This document shows positions 45,287-57,059 of a stretch of 64,000 nt of DNA, in pieces. The notes beneath the pieces are model-generated. The model was not told where the DNA came from. It did no database searches and saw only the letters and a program-made list of their open reading frames with translations. This DNA is from Plecoglossus altivelis (Eukaryota; Chordata; Actinopteri; Osmeriformes; Plecoglossidae): positions 891,344 to 955,343 of the forward strand of contig BROE01000011.1 of the NCBI GenBank assembly GCA_036571765.1, written 5' to 3'. Position 1 is the first letter of the stretch. Each line of letters opens with the position of its first letter. Position numbers and translations under genes: made by a program.

Positions 45287-48232
45287 ATGTCCAGCAGAAG
45301 AAAATCCTCCACCCCTTGCATGATCCGAGTTAGCCCCTCCCTGGGCCAGGATGACCCAGAGGACATGGATCTGACCAATCAGGAAATCCCAGAAAACCCG
45401 TCAGACGAGTCTTCAACCAATCATACCCAGTCCTCAGAGCCAACTGAGGCCAATCACAAAAAGATCTTAGAACCGGAGCCTATCGAAGACCTGGGAAGTG
45501 AGGTCAGGGAAGAGGAAGTTGAGGATGTGGATGGACGTAAGGCAGCGCCTTTGAGGAAACAGCCTGGAGGCTACGAATGCAAATACTGTTCTTTCTTCAC
45601 CCAGAACCTGGGAGACTTCAAGGAGCACGTGGATACAAGTCACCCCAACGTCATCCTCAACCCTCTGTACCTGTGTGCCGTTTGCAACTTCAGCACCAAG
45701 AAGTTCGACTCGCTGACCGAGCACAACGAGAGCCGTCATGCAGGAGAGACTAACTTCAAGTTCAAGAGGGTCAAAGCCAACAGCCAGACCATCCTGGAGC
45801 AGACAATCGAAGGCGTGGACAATTGCGTTGAGGCAGATACCTCAAACATACCGGGCAAAAACAAAAAAGACGGACATTCCGGCAGTTTCCACAACAGCCA
45901 ACCGCCGCCCGTGAAAATCAAGCATCCCGTCATAGACAATCTTCAGCCACTGAATCTGCATAGCAACGAGATGCTGGAGAATCTCATCCCAAAAGACCAG
46001 ATCAGGGCAGTGAATATTAACGGCACGGTCATCATCCCAGAACCGACCATCATCCATGGCTTGTCCCACGTCATGCCGCTGCTGCAGCGGCCACCCAACT
46101 TCAGCTCTGTACCAAAAATCGCGGTTCCTCTGAACACCACCAAATACAACCCTTCCCTTGACAACAACCCCACCCTGATGACCTCCTTCAACAAGTTCCC
46201 CTACCCAACACATGCAGAGCTCTCCTGGCTGACTGCAGCGTCCAAGCACCCTGAAGACCAGATCAAAGTGTGGTTCACCACCCAGAGACTGAAGCAGGGC
46301 ATCACCTGGTCTCCAGAGGAGGTAGAGGAAGCCAGGAAGAAGATGTTCAACGGGTCGATCCCTCCGCTCCATCAGACCTTCACCGTCCTGCCTAACAGCA
46401 CTGTCTCCCAGCCTGCCAAGTTCACACAGCCCATTATCAAGACTACTACCTTTGAACAATCCAGTCTGGCCTTTACAAAGCTGATCAATGGACTAACTAC
46501 CCCTCGTCCTATCGTTACTATGTCATCAGTCACAAATCACGTACAATCCCTTAAACGTCCTTTGACCTGCCCAGCATTTGTCTCAGAGGCAAAACGCCTC
46601 ACAGAGGACCCAAGAGAGAAGCTTCTCATGGCCCCGCCTCCAGTCCCACCCTCCAAAGACAGGCTGCCAATGGCTCCGCCTCCTGTGCCCCCCGAAATCA
46701 AGAGATCCGTTGCACTTCCTCACCCCAACACCGAGATGAAATGGTCGTCGTCATCGACTTCGTCCTCTCTGGTGCCCTCTAAAAGCCGACACCCCATCAC
46801 ATCTCCCCTCGTCAGTCCCAAGACCAAGCTGCAGCTGGCACCCTCCCCAGTCTTCCCAGACATGAAGAGGCCTTTCCCTGCTCCGATCATTGCCCCTCCG
46901 TTCAAGAACTACACCATGTCCCCGGCCTCCATAGCCTCCAAAGAAAAACATCCCATCACACATTCTCTCCTAGCCCCCGATCTGAAGTTACCAAACTCAC
47001 CACCCCTATTGGCTCCCCAGCTGAGAAGGCCTAGTATCATTCAGTCAGTAAGGACTCCACTCAAACTCCCGTCCCAGTTACCCAGCGTCTCTCCCGATGT
47101 CAAGAAGATAAAGAAGCCCGAATCAGCTAACCTGAAGGCTGCCAAAGTCCTCACCCCTCTCGGTGAGGCTAATGGCGTGACCCGGGGTGAGGGGAGGTGG
47201 TCCCGTGACCAGTCCCACAATGGGATCATCCATTTGGACCCCGAGGTTGGTCCCAAACAATCTGGGCCTCAGAAAGCGATTCCGACCCAGTTCCCACTGC
47301 TGGAGAGGATGAAGGGGAAGTCTTCAGAGCAGCTCAAGATACTGGAGGAGAACTTCCAGAGGAACAGTTTTCCAATGCATGCTGAGGTGGATGAGCTGGC
47401 CTCGCAGACACGACTCTCCAGGGAGGAGATTAACAGCTGGTTCATGGAGCGCAGGGCACTCAGAGACAACCTGGAGCAAGCCTTGCTCAACTCCATGGGC
47501 TCCAAGCGAGTGGTCAGCATGGAGAAGCAGCATCATCACCGCCCCCAACAACAGAACCAGCAGCAGCACGGGCACCTGAATGGTGTGCACAAACACGGCA
47601 GCCATCTTAAAGATTACCCAGTCCCCATTTTTGCCCCAACAACCACCAGCCCAATTTCCTTCTCAGTGCCTCTAGACAGCAAGTCTCTGGGGCTCCTCAA
47701 GGATGTGTTTGCCCAGACACGTTGGCCTTCTCCGGAACAGTACACCCAGCTAGAGACCCAGACGGGCTTGGGCCGCACGGAGATCGTCCGCTGGTTCAAA
47801 GACAGCCGTTCCGCACTGAAGACTGGAGCCCTCGAGTGGATAGAACTCTTCCACAAGATGAACAGCAGCGATGTCCAGGCACACCCACGGCCAGCCGCGC
47901 CGAGTGCCGAAAACGCCTTCAGTATCACCCGGGAAGGGAAGACCCTGCCGAAGGTGGAGGACATTGGGAGGCTTCCGGAGCACATGGGTGTGGGAATCCC
48001 AACCCAAGACATCAAGGAGTGGCTGAGCAGCAAACTGAGGCAGGGCTCGTCTGAGCTGAGGAATGGAGGTCTGGAGGGGCGGACTGCTGGAGGCTGGGTC
48101 AGGGAGAGCTTCGGGGGCTGGCTGGACGTGGAGGGGAGCCAGGGGAAGGAAACATGTGGTAGGAGGCCTCCAGAGCTGGGCTCGGACAAGGAGAAGATGA
48201 CAGAGGAAGTCTCTGGGAGGGTGACTGGATAA
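45287..48232 (+). CDS. zhx2: Zinc fingers and homeoboxes protein 2 (single coding exon)
   Basis: Nuclear transcriptional repressor family that binds NF-YA and other ZHX proteins. 981 aa against about 837 in human (memory). The start MSSRRKSSTPCM matches the conserved ZHX N-terminus. Two C2H2 fingers (about 96-119 and 128-152) carry YECKYC and YLCAVC. HD1 is at about 288-345 (KVWFTTQRLK, W329). HD3-equivalent is at about 672-730 (INSWFMERR, W718). HD4-equivalent is at about 793-850 (IVRWFKDSR, W836), and an HD5-like remnant near 890-930 has WL where WF is usual. HD2 is not intact: 606-650 keeps only its ends. Residues 448-605 are a run of about twelve Pro-rich repeats. Zhx2 over zhx1/zhx3 is supported by VPLNTTKYN and KHPEDQIKVWF with EEARKKMFNG, and by synteny. 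Confidence 0.93.
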   Translation: MSSRRKSSTPCMIRVSPSLGQDDPEDMDLTNQEIPENPSDESSTNHTQSSEPTEANHKKILEPEPIEDLGSEVREEEVEDVDGRKAAPLRKQPGGYECKYCSFFTQNLGDFKEHVDTSHPNVILNPLYLCAVCNFSTKKFDSLTEHNESRHAGETNFKFKRVKANSQTILEQTIEGVDNCVEADTSNIPGKNKKDGHSGSFHNSQPPPVKIKHPVIDNLQPLNLHSNEMLENLIPKDQIRAVNINGTVIIPEPTIIHGLSHVMPLLQRPPNFSSVPKIAVPLNTTKYNPSLDNNPTLMTSFNKFPYPTHAELSWLTAASKHPEDQIKVWFTTQRLKQGITWSPEEVEEARKKMFNGSIPPLHQTFTVLPNSTVSQPAKFTQPIIKTTTFEQSSLAFTKLINGLTTPRPIVTMSSVTNHVQSLKRPLTCPAFVSEAKRLTEDPREKLLMAPPPVPPSKDRLPMAPPPVPPEIKRSVALPHPNTEMKWSSSSTSSSLVPSKSRHPITSPLVSPKTKLQLAPSPVFPDMKRPFPAPIIAPPFKNYTMSPASIASKEKHPITHSLLAPDLKLPNSPPLLAPQLRRPSIIQSVRTPLKLPSQLPSVSPDVKKIKKPESANLKAAKVLTPLGEANGVTRGEGRWSRDQSHNGIIHLDPEVGPKQSGPQKAIPTQFPLLERMKGKSSEQLKILEENFQRNSFPMHAEVDELASQTRLSREEINSWFMERRALRDNLEQALLNSMGSKRVVSMEKQHHHRPQQQNQQQHGHLNGVHKHGSHLKDYPVPIFAPTTTSPISFSVPLDSKSLGLLKDVFAQTRWPSPEQYTQLETQTGLGRTEIVRWFKDSRSALKTGALEWIELFHKMNSSDVQAHPRPAAPSAENAFSITREGKTLPKVEDIGRLPEHMGVGIPTQDIKEWLSSKLRQGSSELRNGGLEGRTAGGWVRESFGGWLDVEGSQGKETCGRRPPELGSDKEKMTEEVSGRVTG
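46628..47098 (+). repeat. zhx2: In-frame degenerate proline-rich repeats in zhx2 (residues 448-604)
   Basis: About twelve units of 12-17 residues with a loose pattern x-P-x-x-hydrophobic-x-P-x-x-K-x-P: MAPPPVPPSKDR, MAPPPVPPEIKR, ITSPLVSPKTKL, LAPSPVFPDMKRP, ITHSLLAPDLKLP, NSPPLLAPQLRRP, SQLPSVSPDVKK and others. The first two units are nearly identical; the rest are diverged. Confidence 0.75.
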
Positions 48233-48234
48233 AG

Positions 48235-48578
48235 GTAAAGAGGATCAAGATGAAGAAATGTTATTGAGTTAAGATTTATGAATTCTGTTTTTACAAACCA
48301 CAGTCTCTCTTTTAATCTTAATCAAATGATGCGGCTTTGTGTCAAGTGAAAGTTGAAATTAAAACAGTTAGTCAAGTTACCTCATTAGTGTGCCTGGGTA
48401 CAATATGAATTTCACAATCTGTCCCAGTTACCAGTTGGTTCTAGGCACTGAGAGAGTGCAGAATTGGCAGGATATTCGTTTTTGAATCCCTTTCCTGGCA
48501 CCATGGGGGCTCTTGTGAAAGTATTATTACTCTGCTGTACAAAGTAACAACAGCACCATTTTTTCTCTCTCTTCACAG
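48235..48578 (+). other. zhx2: Apparent 3'UTR intron of zhx2
   Basis: Two bases after the stop codon, AG-GTAAAG makes a donor. A strong acceptor TTTTTCTCTCTCTTCACAG ends at 48578. The stop lies close to the junction, so the transcript should escape nonsense-mediated decay. Human ZHX2 also has a downstream untranslated exon, as I recall. Confidence 0.5.
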
Positions 48579-49940
48579 GTGAGATCAGTCGCTCTTGTCA
48601 GTTGCACAGAGGAACCATGAGATAATGAAGCAAGGATAGACAGAAATGAACACATAGAAAGAGTTTTAATTATCAAAATAATTGTATTTTCCGAACTATT
48701 TTATCTCTTTGCTTCATTTGTGTCCATCCCAGTTTGTGCGTTCTTAGTATGGAGGGAAGTCTTTGGTCTGTGAGACAGTTTCACGACACCAGCGATGATG
48801 GGTTGCGCGGCATAGGACAATGCTCAGAAGGATGCAGCACTGGACGCGTGCCCAAAGCACTGACCAGGTGGAGAAACTGCTGTGGAGTGCCAAAGCTGGG
48901 TTTCCGCTGCATAATAGTACACTTTTGAAGAAAAAAAAGGGTTTCTTGTAAATATTTTTTTTCTCTGTATTGCTACAGATTTGTACAATTGGGGGGGGGG
49001 ATTTTGTTACATTTTATAACAGGGGTTCCAGCGACTTTGACCCCTTTGTCTTTTGCCTCCAACTGGTCTTACAGTTATCTGTCCTGCATTTTTGTAATGA
49101 TTTGTTGTTGAACCACTACAGCAGTTCAATACTTCAGTCCGTCTCTCAATGCTGGACTTCCATTGTGGGTCCTCTCCTGTCAGGAGGCTTCGGTTCTCCT
49201 CAGATCAACCTGGACTGGTCTGAAGTGCTGTATTGTACTTGTACTCAGTGGACTGGGGTCTCTAAGGCCTAGCTAACAACAACCTACTCCTACTTTCTCT
49301 CACTTTCTCTTGCTCTCTCTGTTGCTCTCGCTTGCCCTCTGTGTCACTTTCAGTTCTTTCTCCTTCGCTTATCTCTCTCTCTCTCGTTATACTGAACATA
49401 CTTGTATGAGACCAAGTGATGTTGTTGATCTGTCTGTTGTTAGAGAAAAGAATAGAGGGGAAAAAAGCAAGAACAGAAATGGCTAATGTCATAAATGCAG
49501 AAAGAAAACGATCACTCAAATCCTGATCAAAATCATGCCGTCTTCACCACATTGTATTGTCTCTCTTTCTCTCTCACTCCTCTCTACCCTTTCTCCCTCA
49601 ACCACTTCCTCCCCTTTATCCCACCCTCTCTCAGTCCCGTAAAATGATTTATTTGTTGTCCTGCCTAAAATGAACATGCAAATCTGTAATAGCCTTTATA
49701 CTTGTCCGCTTGATAGAAGTAATGTTATATTTCCATTATCCATTTTGACATCTGTAGAAGGAAATAAAGAACACAAACAATAACAACGAAAACAACATCC
49801 TTTTTGTGTACTGCTTTTGCTGTATTGTCCTGGTCAACCAGAACACAAACTTATATCCAGAATACAAAGGTCCTGCTTACTGCTCTCAGAAACCAGTTGA
49901 TGTCTGCTGTAATCAAATAAAAACAGTTTAAGAGGAGTCT
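48579..49940 (+). other. zhx2: zhx2 3'UTR
   Basis: ORF-poor, T-rich sequence after the acceptor, to the polyadenylation signals at 49763 and 49916. C/T-rich patches at 49290-49390 and 49555-49640. Confidence 0.55.
49763..49768 (+). promoter_or_regulatory. Polyadenylation signal AATAAA (zhx2)
   Basis: AATAAA in GGAAATAAAGAAC. Further AATAAA at 49916-49921 and 50337-50342 could serve longer isoforms. Confidence 0.45.
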
Positions 49941-50349
49941 TTTGTTGGTGTTTTATGTCTGCATGAAGAAGGTGGTATTTTAGATGTGTACAGACCGTTT
50001 GTAGACTTAGAGAGCATCCATTTTATTAGGTCGGGCAAAACAGAGTTTTTGATTTGAAGTGTTTCTCAATGGTTGTGCTGTGACCACGCGCAAAGCACAT
50101 CCACTGGACTTAGTCGTTTCGGTACCTTCTGTTTAATGAAGTTATACAATGTCATGTCTTGGCCCTAATGTTGTCCAGTCCAGGTCCACAGTCTGCTGGT
50201 TCACCAATCAAATTAGTCGTGGCTGACTAGTCCCTACTCGCTTGCTCAGTGTGAAAGCCATTACGCAACGCTCCTATTTGTCTGCCTGTAATTGGGGGAA
50301 ACATTCATTGTGGCCATTTTTCCATGTCAGACACCAAATAAAGTTTGAG

Positions 50350-53300
50350 AGCCAGCCAAGTGTCTAGGCGTTACACAACCAATTGTGTAATAACAGTTTA
50401 TGTTTTGCGATGCTTTTCAGTGTCATTTGTGTTTTAGCTGTATGCATCATTCTTTTGCAGCTTTCGGGTGGCCTGCACATATCTACTGTACAATCATTTA
50501 ATTTATTCTTGTATTTATCTGCCAGAAATGGGGTTTAAAGGTAGTTGTCTGGGTTGGGTTTGCTTGGCACTGAAAGACCATTAAAAACAGACCACAAGTA
50601 TGCAAACCTTGCCTACTGGACTAACCAGGCTGGATCAAGCAAACTTAGAATTAGAAAGGATTGTCAAAACACTTTCTTATGTGACCCACGTCTGGATTGA
50701 GTAGCTGCCACCTGCTCGTCGTGATAGGCTACTTAACTGGATCCAGTGCTGTTCTGCGAGATGAACACAACTTGTCGTAGTATAGTACCGCTGGCTAGCG
50801 TGCCTGAGAGCGCTTGGCCTCCCCCTCAACCCCCCACTCCCTCTCCATCGCAGCACATATTCCACCTCAGACACGCATATGGCTGTCTGTGTTGTATTGC
50901 AGAAATGGAGCCTGTATCTTGGTGCCAGAGCAGAAATCTACAGGCTGGTGATTTGGTCTCGGAAATGCCACAGCCTTCTGCTGGAGACGGAACGATTCAC
51001 AAATCTGTCGTGGCGGAGGGGGGGGGGGTGGGGGAGGGGGGGGGGGCTGGGAGGACATGGGGCGAAGGGGGCGTAGCTTGAGGTATAGGCTTCCACGAGG
51101 AGACGGATGAGACACTGTCAAGGGTGGCCATCAAGGCCAGAGAGACAAGGCAGTCTAGACGCTGACATTTGTCATCGACAGCTGGACAGATGAGAGGAAG
51201 ACGCTGAAAGAAAATAGAAAAGAGCACCGCTTCTTTATTCTTCGAAAAACATCATCCTCCGTTTCCGTTATTATTATTCTCGCACTGCCACAATTTGAGT
51301 GGCATTGTTTTGAGAGAACTATAATATAGGAAAACGGGCGGGTGGTTGGAGGGCTGGTTAGCTTTGTAAGCGAGGAAAAAGGGTTGGGGGAGGGCTGAGG
51401 GTGATGTTGGAGGTGGGAATGTGAGCGCTACGGGCCCTGGGTGGGGTTGACACTTGGCGGGCAACGCGAAGATGGATCGGGTGGGAAGCCCTCTCAGGCC
51501 TTGGCAGACATGGCCATCAGGGTTCTCGGAGGGGAAATGCGCATGAGGGGAAGTACTTGACCCGTCTCCTCTCCCCTGGCAGGCTGACGGGAGAATGAAA
51601 AGTGTGACAGGGCTATGTTACGCCACGTCCGCACACATCGTGCGGGACGAGTGAGGACGTGCGCTTTAAAGGACGTGCGTCGACGAATTGCAAGTGGTAC
51701 GCTGGCTCGCAGCGATGCGCAAAAGTGAGCCACGCAAATCTTAAATGAAGTCTAGGCTAGTAAGGGTCTCGGTATTTTTGGTTCGATAAACAAGAGGCGT
51801 TCAAAAGAAGTCCAGCCCTCTGGGTGCAACGCTTGAAGGAGGCCGCGACGAGACTCACAGGGAGAACAAAATGCTAGTTTGAGTTGCTAAGCAGGTACAC
51901 TTCAGTGGTAACTGGCAAGATAGTGCCACTTATCCGCTCACCACACGTCTGCGAGTTGGCAGGTTTATGTCTATCTGTTATCTTCAGGAATGTCTAAGGA
52001 TTCGTGCAGTCGCGGACTCGCATTGTGCGACTCTCAAACGTTGGATTCGTGTATATTTTAATAATGTTTTTGTACATAATTCACTTCCATTCTTTCACTT
52101 TCGATTCCTATTCATTGTGACAGCCTCAGGGCTGGTCTTGTTGGCTGTGCTCTTCTCTTTGTTCCTCCTTGCTGCTGGAGGTTGGTGGGTAAAGTTGTTG
52201 TTGAACACCTGCAGCATTCTCTCTGACCAGTCCAACAATGTACTTTGTTTAAACTTTACGTTTCAAAATCAAACACAAGTTGTTGAACTCAAACGACTCC
52301 ACTCACCACTGACAGAGATGTGGAAAACATACTGAACAACTAACTGACACATCCAAATGTATTGTACTGCTCATCTACTTATTCAAACATATTTAGCATG
52401 AGTTAAAGACTGCCTGTGATCTTGCTTTTATCACAGACCTTTGAGGCAGGTTGTGAAATCATTCATTCATTCTCATATGCATTGTCAGCTTGGAGGTTCA
52501 GATCTTCAGCATCTAAAAGCAGGAATCATGGGTGGTAGATGGAAGAAGGACCATAATTACATGGTCTTAAAGCGTTTATTTGATGACACACTGTTCCTTT
52601 AAAACCCAAGTAACGTTGGAATGCTGGTGTGATTGGAGGGGAGGGGCCAGGTGCACCTGAAATAAGACACCTCTAATGCCCCCTCACCCTCTGGCATCCT
52701 TTCCACCTCCCTCACTCTTTTCCTCCCTACACCTCACCTTCCTCTCCACCTCCCTCACCCTCCTCCACTCCACCCTTCCCCCTCTTTCTCCCCACCCCTT
52801 CCTCCTCTCTAACCTTCCACAGTTCCACCCCTAACCCTCCGTACCACCACCTTCACAACCCTCTTCTACACCCATCCACTACACTCCCATCACCCAGTCC
52901 AACTCTCCCATGCCACACTCACCTTCACTGGCAGAGTAAACAGGTTTTCATCACCTAACGCCGACACTGAACAGTCATTTAACCTTCAAACGAGTCTTCT
53001 CTCAGCTCTTCAGGTGGACTCACAGGAAATGAATGCCAGCTGGATTGGAGGAGGCGACACAGACGCACAGTGTTGTCTTTGCCAGCAAGCCGGTACAGCA
53101 TTTGCGTGGCTGAGGCAAACAGGGGGCTTCTCAGGGTTGCGTGAGGCCGGAACCAGGCTATGCATCTGCGCCTACGAGCGCCGCAGTCGCACTGGAATAA
53201 ACCCCAAACTGTTCGGAGAACACGCCGACGGGGGCTTACGGAGAACGGAGGTATTTAGGGAGGTTAGGATGTCCGTGATTAAAACGTCTGCACTGGCGCG

Positions 53301-54100
53301 ACACGATTCTATGTCAGCTGTGACCCAGATTACTGTGCCCGCACTGCGCTTCCTGTGCACTGTGTGTAAAATATGTGTGTGTGTGTGTCCATATACTACA
53401 AGTGTGTTTCTGTGTGTTTCCGTGTCAGAGACTGCCCAAACACTGACAGTTACATCAAACCACCTATGTATATATAATATATATATATATAAAACATACA
53501 TTGGATACCAAATAATTTATGCAAAACAGCGTGACATACAATCTTTAGGAGAGTGAGTTTGAGAAAGAGTTTTTTATCCAAAGAATGGTCACGGGCAGAA
53601 CTTGGAATCTGTCCACGTGGAACCTCTCAATTTAACCATAACGTTTTATTCAGGCCATGTGACATCAGCATATTATGTAGCTAGTCATGTTGACCTCGCC
53701 GACTTGCACGCCTGGCAGTCATCTGGCTGCAGTCGTCCTCCCTAGAGGCCTGAGTGGACTTCACACGCAGGCCATGCAGATGCAAGGGAGTCCTGAGTGG
53801 AACCGGATCAGACAGTCTGTGTCAAATCTGAAACCACTCAGGATTTACGTACGAGTGCGCCTATGTGAATCGTTGCTCTGTATATAGACAATGATTCAGT
53901 GTCAGTGGAGACTGTAAGTGGTGTGTGTGTGTGTGTGTGTGTCTGGTAGAGGGGGGCAGGGGCATCGCCTAACCCTCCAATTATGTCTCCTACACAATAA
54001 ATTATGTAATAATATCCTAATACGTTATGTAAAATTGCAGCAGATCCACAGCACCAAAAAAAAGTCTTAAAAGCGTCTGTGGATTGAGTCATAGTTTAGA
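50350..54100. other. Intergenic between zhx2 and zhx1, no gene seen
   Basis: Includes a G-run cluster at 51019-51049, a CpG-containing stretch at about 51420-51720, a C/T-rich stretch at 52680-52910 and a (TA)n run near 53476-53490. Open frames here resemble nothing I know. Confidence 0.5.
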
Positions 54101-54109
54101 AGGTCGGGC

Positions 54110-54485
54110 TTTCTGTAGGATAGAAGATGAGACGAGAAAAAGAGACAAAATAACAAGAGAGAAGAGAAGGAGAAAGGAGACAGGAAAATAGCAGAGAGGA
54201 GATAAGGAGAGATGAGGAGAGGAGAGAATGAGAGATACAAAATGAGCATAGGAGATTAGGAGAGATGGGGAGCGGCGAGAAGGAGAGACGAGAGAAGGAA
54301 AGAGGAGACACGGGGAGAGGAGAGGAGGAGAGCTGGGGGAGGAGAGAGGGAGAGAGGAGAGATGAGGATTGTAGAGAAGGGGAGCTAGGGAGAGGAGAAG
54401 AGGGGAGAGGGAGAGATCAGGTGAAAAGGAGAGGATGGATGAGGAGAGGAGAGAAGGAGACAGGAGATAAGGAGAGTGGAAGGCC
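54110..54485 (+). repeat. Purine-rich (GAGAGGA)n tract
   Basis: About 370 bases of A/G-rich DNA with AGGAGAGATGAGGAGAGGAG-type units. Confidence 0.85.
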
Positions 54486-55104
54486 CTGACAGGGAATTTG
54501 TTTTCCCACTCAGTAATGGTGTAGTTGCTGATGTCACTCAGAGGGTCACAGCCAGGTCACATAAACAAACACGATATCCAGAGATGAGCTTTTCTTAGAA
54601 CTGGATGACATGATAAAACATAAATTGCACTGCCCGATCAAAAATAGCCCTCCCAATGTCGGAATGTTGTTTGTTTTAATATCATTTTGGGTGCTTTTCA
54701 AGTAATAATGTAAGATGGCTCTTTATGGTGTTTGAATATGAAGATGATAACTTACCATAAGTGGACCTTCAACCAACCTTAAAACACCTTCAAACATCTT
54801 CTACAAACATGGACTTCCTCAAGGTAACTTGGCTACTTTCTTTTCTTCTTGAAGTCAAACTATGTCACTGGCCTTCAGATCTGACTTGTAAGAACTGGGC
54901 ACAGGAACGGAACTTTAGGTTCAGGCTGTAAAGCGATACTTAAAGGAACAATACTTTCCTCCCATCAGCAGATGGCTAGTGTGATTTTAAACAAGCCTGT
55001 CTCAGTCTGCAGCTACAAAATAGCACACTGACTTGAATACAGGCTTTGTTCAGGGAGGACCTCAATAGAGTCAATGCAATTGTGCAACAGACCTCTTTTC
55101 AGAT

Positions 55105-55125
55105 GGAGGGAGAGAGAAGATTGAG

Positions 55126-55156
<31 letters not shown>

Positions 55157-55330
55157 GGGATGGTGGGAGAGAGAGGGAGACAGGTAGGAAGAAATTTAGA
55201 TATAGTGAAGGGAGAGATCAAGAAAGAGACAAGGAGAGAGAGATGCAGAGAGAAAGGATAGCAACAGACTAAACAGGGAGGGATAGAGACAGAGAGAGAG
55301 GGAGAGGTGGAAAGAAAAATGGAGGTAGAG
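55105..55330 (+). repeat. (GA)n-rich tract
   Basis: Long GAGAGA runs with AAGAGAGAC variants. A matching CT-rich run follows at 55438-55506. Confidence 0.85.
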
Positions 55331-56314
55331 TGTATTGCTGAGTTTTCAGCCTTAGGCCCAGACCAATCTTCACACACAGGGTTTAGTTCATTGCAGTCAG
55401 CATATAGAGACCCTGTCTTGTATAGCTGAGTAAACCAATCTCTCTCTCTCTCCTGGACCATACAGTAAATCTCTCTCTCTCTCTCTCTGTCGCTCTCTCT
55501 TTCTTTCCTGGACCATACCCCAGTTTCACACTCCAAAAGAGGAGCCAAACCCATCACCAGAAAATAAGACATGACAGATGGGATTATGTCTGACAGGAGC
55601 GAGACACGTTTGAGTGTATGTTTTGTATGTGTTAAGAATGTCTCTATTACTGTTTCTATACTCAGCTGTGTGTGCGTGCGCGACTGTCCTGGTCTGTCTC
55701 CGTGCGAAGCTGTGTGTTACTGCCTCTCAACGTCAATGTGTGCGAGTGGCTTCGTGTGTCTGGGTGCTTGGGTAGCTTTTTGCGTGAGTGTGGCGGCTGA
55801 CCTGATAACTGTGACGGTGTTGACGGGACGGGAGCAGCCATGCTCGTCTGAGGGCTGATGTGGTGGTCTGGGTTGAAAGCAGGACACTGTGAGGAGGGAG
55901 GGGCTTCCTAGCCCTGTCCTCACTGCACTGTTACGGCGCCTCGTGCTGCTCACGTTGTGGGCTTCAGCCTGGGAGGGCTCTGGCTGCCTGCCGGCTCATA
56001 TAGCCAGACTGGATGGAAGTAGATTCGGTAGAACAAATGTCTATGCAAATGTAAATAAGTAGGAGAACAAGGTAGTGAATGGGCCAACAGATATGATAGG
56101 ACAAACACACACATTTGTTTAAGGTATTGTGTTTATTTAGATGAAAGATGGATGAAGAGAGGAATAGAACCAATTTAGATTAAGATAAATAAATAGGTCA
56201 AACTGATTTTGATGGGATAGCTGGATATGGGACAGAGATAGTGAGGACAGACACAATAGATAATGACAAACAGATTTAGATTAGACAGACAGAGAAATAG
56301 TGAGAGATATAGAT

Positions 56315-56316
<2 letters not shown>

Positions 56317-56376
<60 letters not shown>

Positions 56377-56382
56377 TGACAG

Positions 56383-56420
<38 letters not shown>
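56317..56420 (+). repeat. (AGAC)n followed by (AGAT)n
   Basis: About 15 AGAC units (56317-56376), then about 9 AGAT units (56385-56420). Confidence 0.95.
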
Positions 56421-56817
56421 GCCGGCAGTGTGATATGTAGGTCGATGCAGTGCGCAGGAACCTCAGGCTGTGGTACCAGACATGTGGGAGAATGAGGGGA
56501 GAGGAGAGAGCAGGGGAGAGGAAGGGAAAGGGTGAAGGGAGGAAAGAGAGAAGAGGGGAGAGAAGGACAGCATGGGAAGGGGTAGACAGAAGAGGGAGGA
56601 GAGAGAGAAGAGGAGGGAACAGAATAGGAGAGGCGTCCTCAGCATGACCCAGTGAGCACCAGACAGACCAAGTAGCCTCTCCCTCCCTCTCTCTCTCTTG
56701 CTCGTTCTCCACTGCATAATCTCTGATAAAACTCCAGTTGGCTACAGTGACTGCCAAGACTGGAGTGTTTCACCATAAACATCAGCTCTGTTCCACACCG
56801 CCATACATAACTAATCT

Positions 56818-56827
56818 ACTGTCTGTC

Positions 56828-56863
<36 letters not shown>

Positions 56864-56915
56864 AGGGAGGGAGGGAGGGAGGGAAGGAGGGAGGGAAGAA
56901 GGGAGGGAAGGAGAA
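56818..56915 (+). repeat. (CTGT)n, (GT)n, (GGGA)n compound repeat
   Basis: CTGT units, then (GT)n at 56831-56861, then GGGA/GGAA units. Confidence 0.95.
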
Positions 56916-57059
56916 ACTGGGTCAGTAGAGAAAGGGTCTCCTCTTTTCCCCGTCCTCATTTGACTGTCCCAGACTCGATCCCTTCGCTTCCTCCCTCTTT
57001 CTTGATATCTTTCTTTCGATCTCGCCATCCCTCTGATTAGGATGGAGACCATCTCTAGT

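Noticed and set aside
45842..46459. 205-aa minus-strand frame inside zhx2
   Set aside because: Antisense shadow of the zhx2 coding exon.
53014..53556. 180-aa + strand frame
   Set aside because: No recognisable domain, a CVCVC-type run from a TG repeat near the end, and no splice or codon evidence for a gene.
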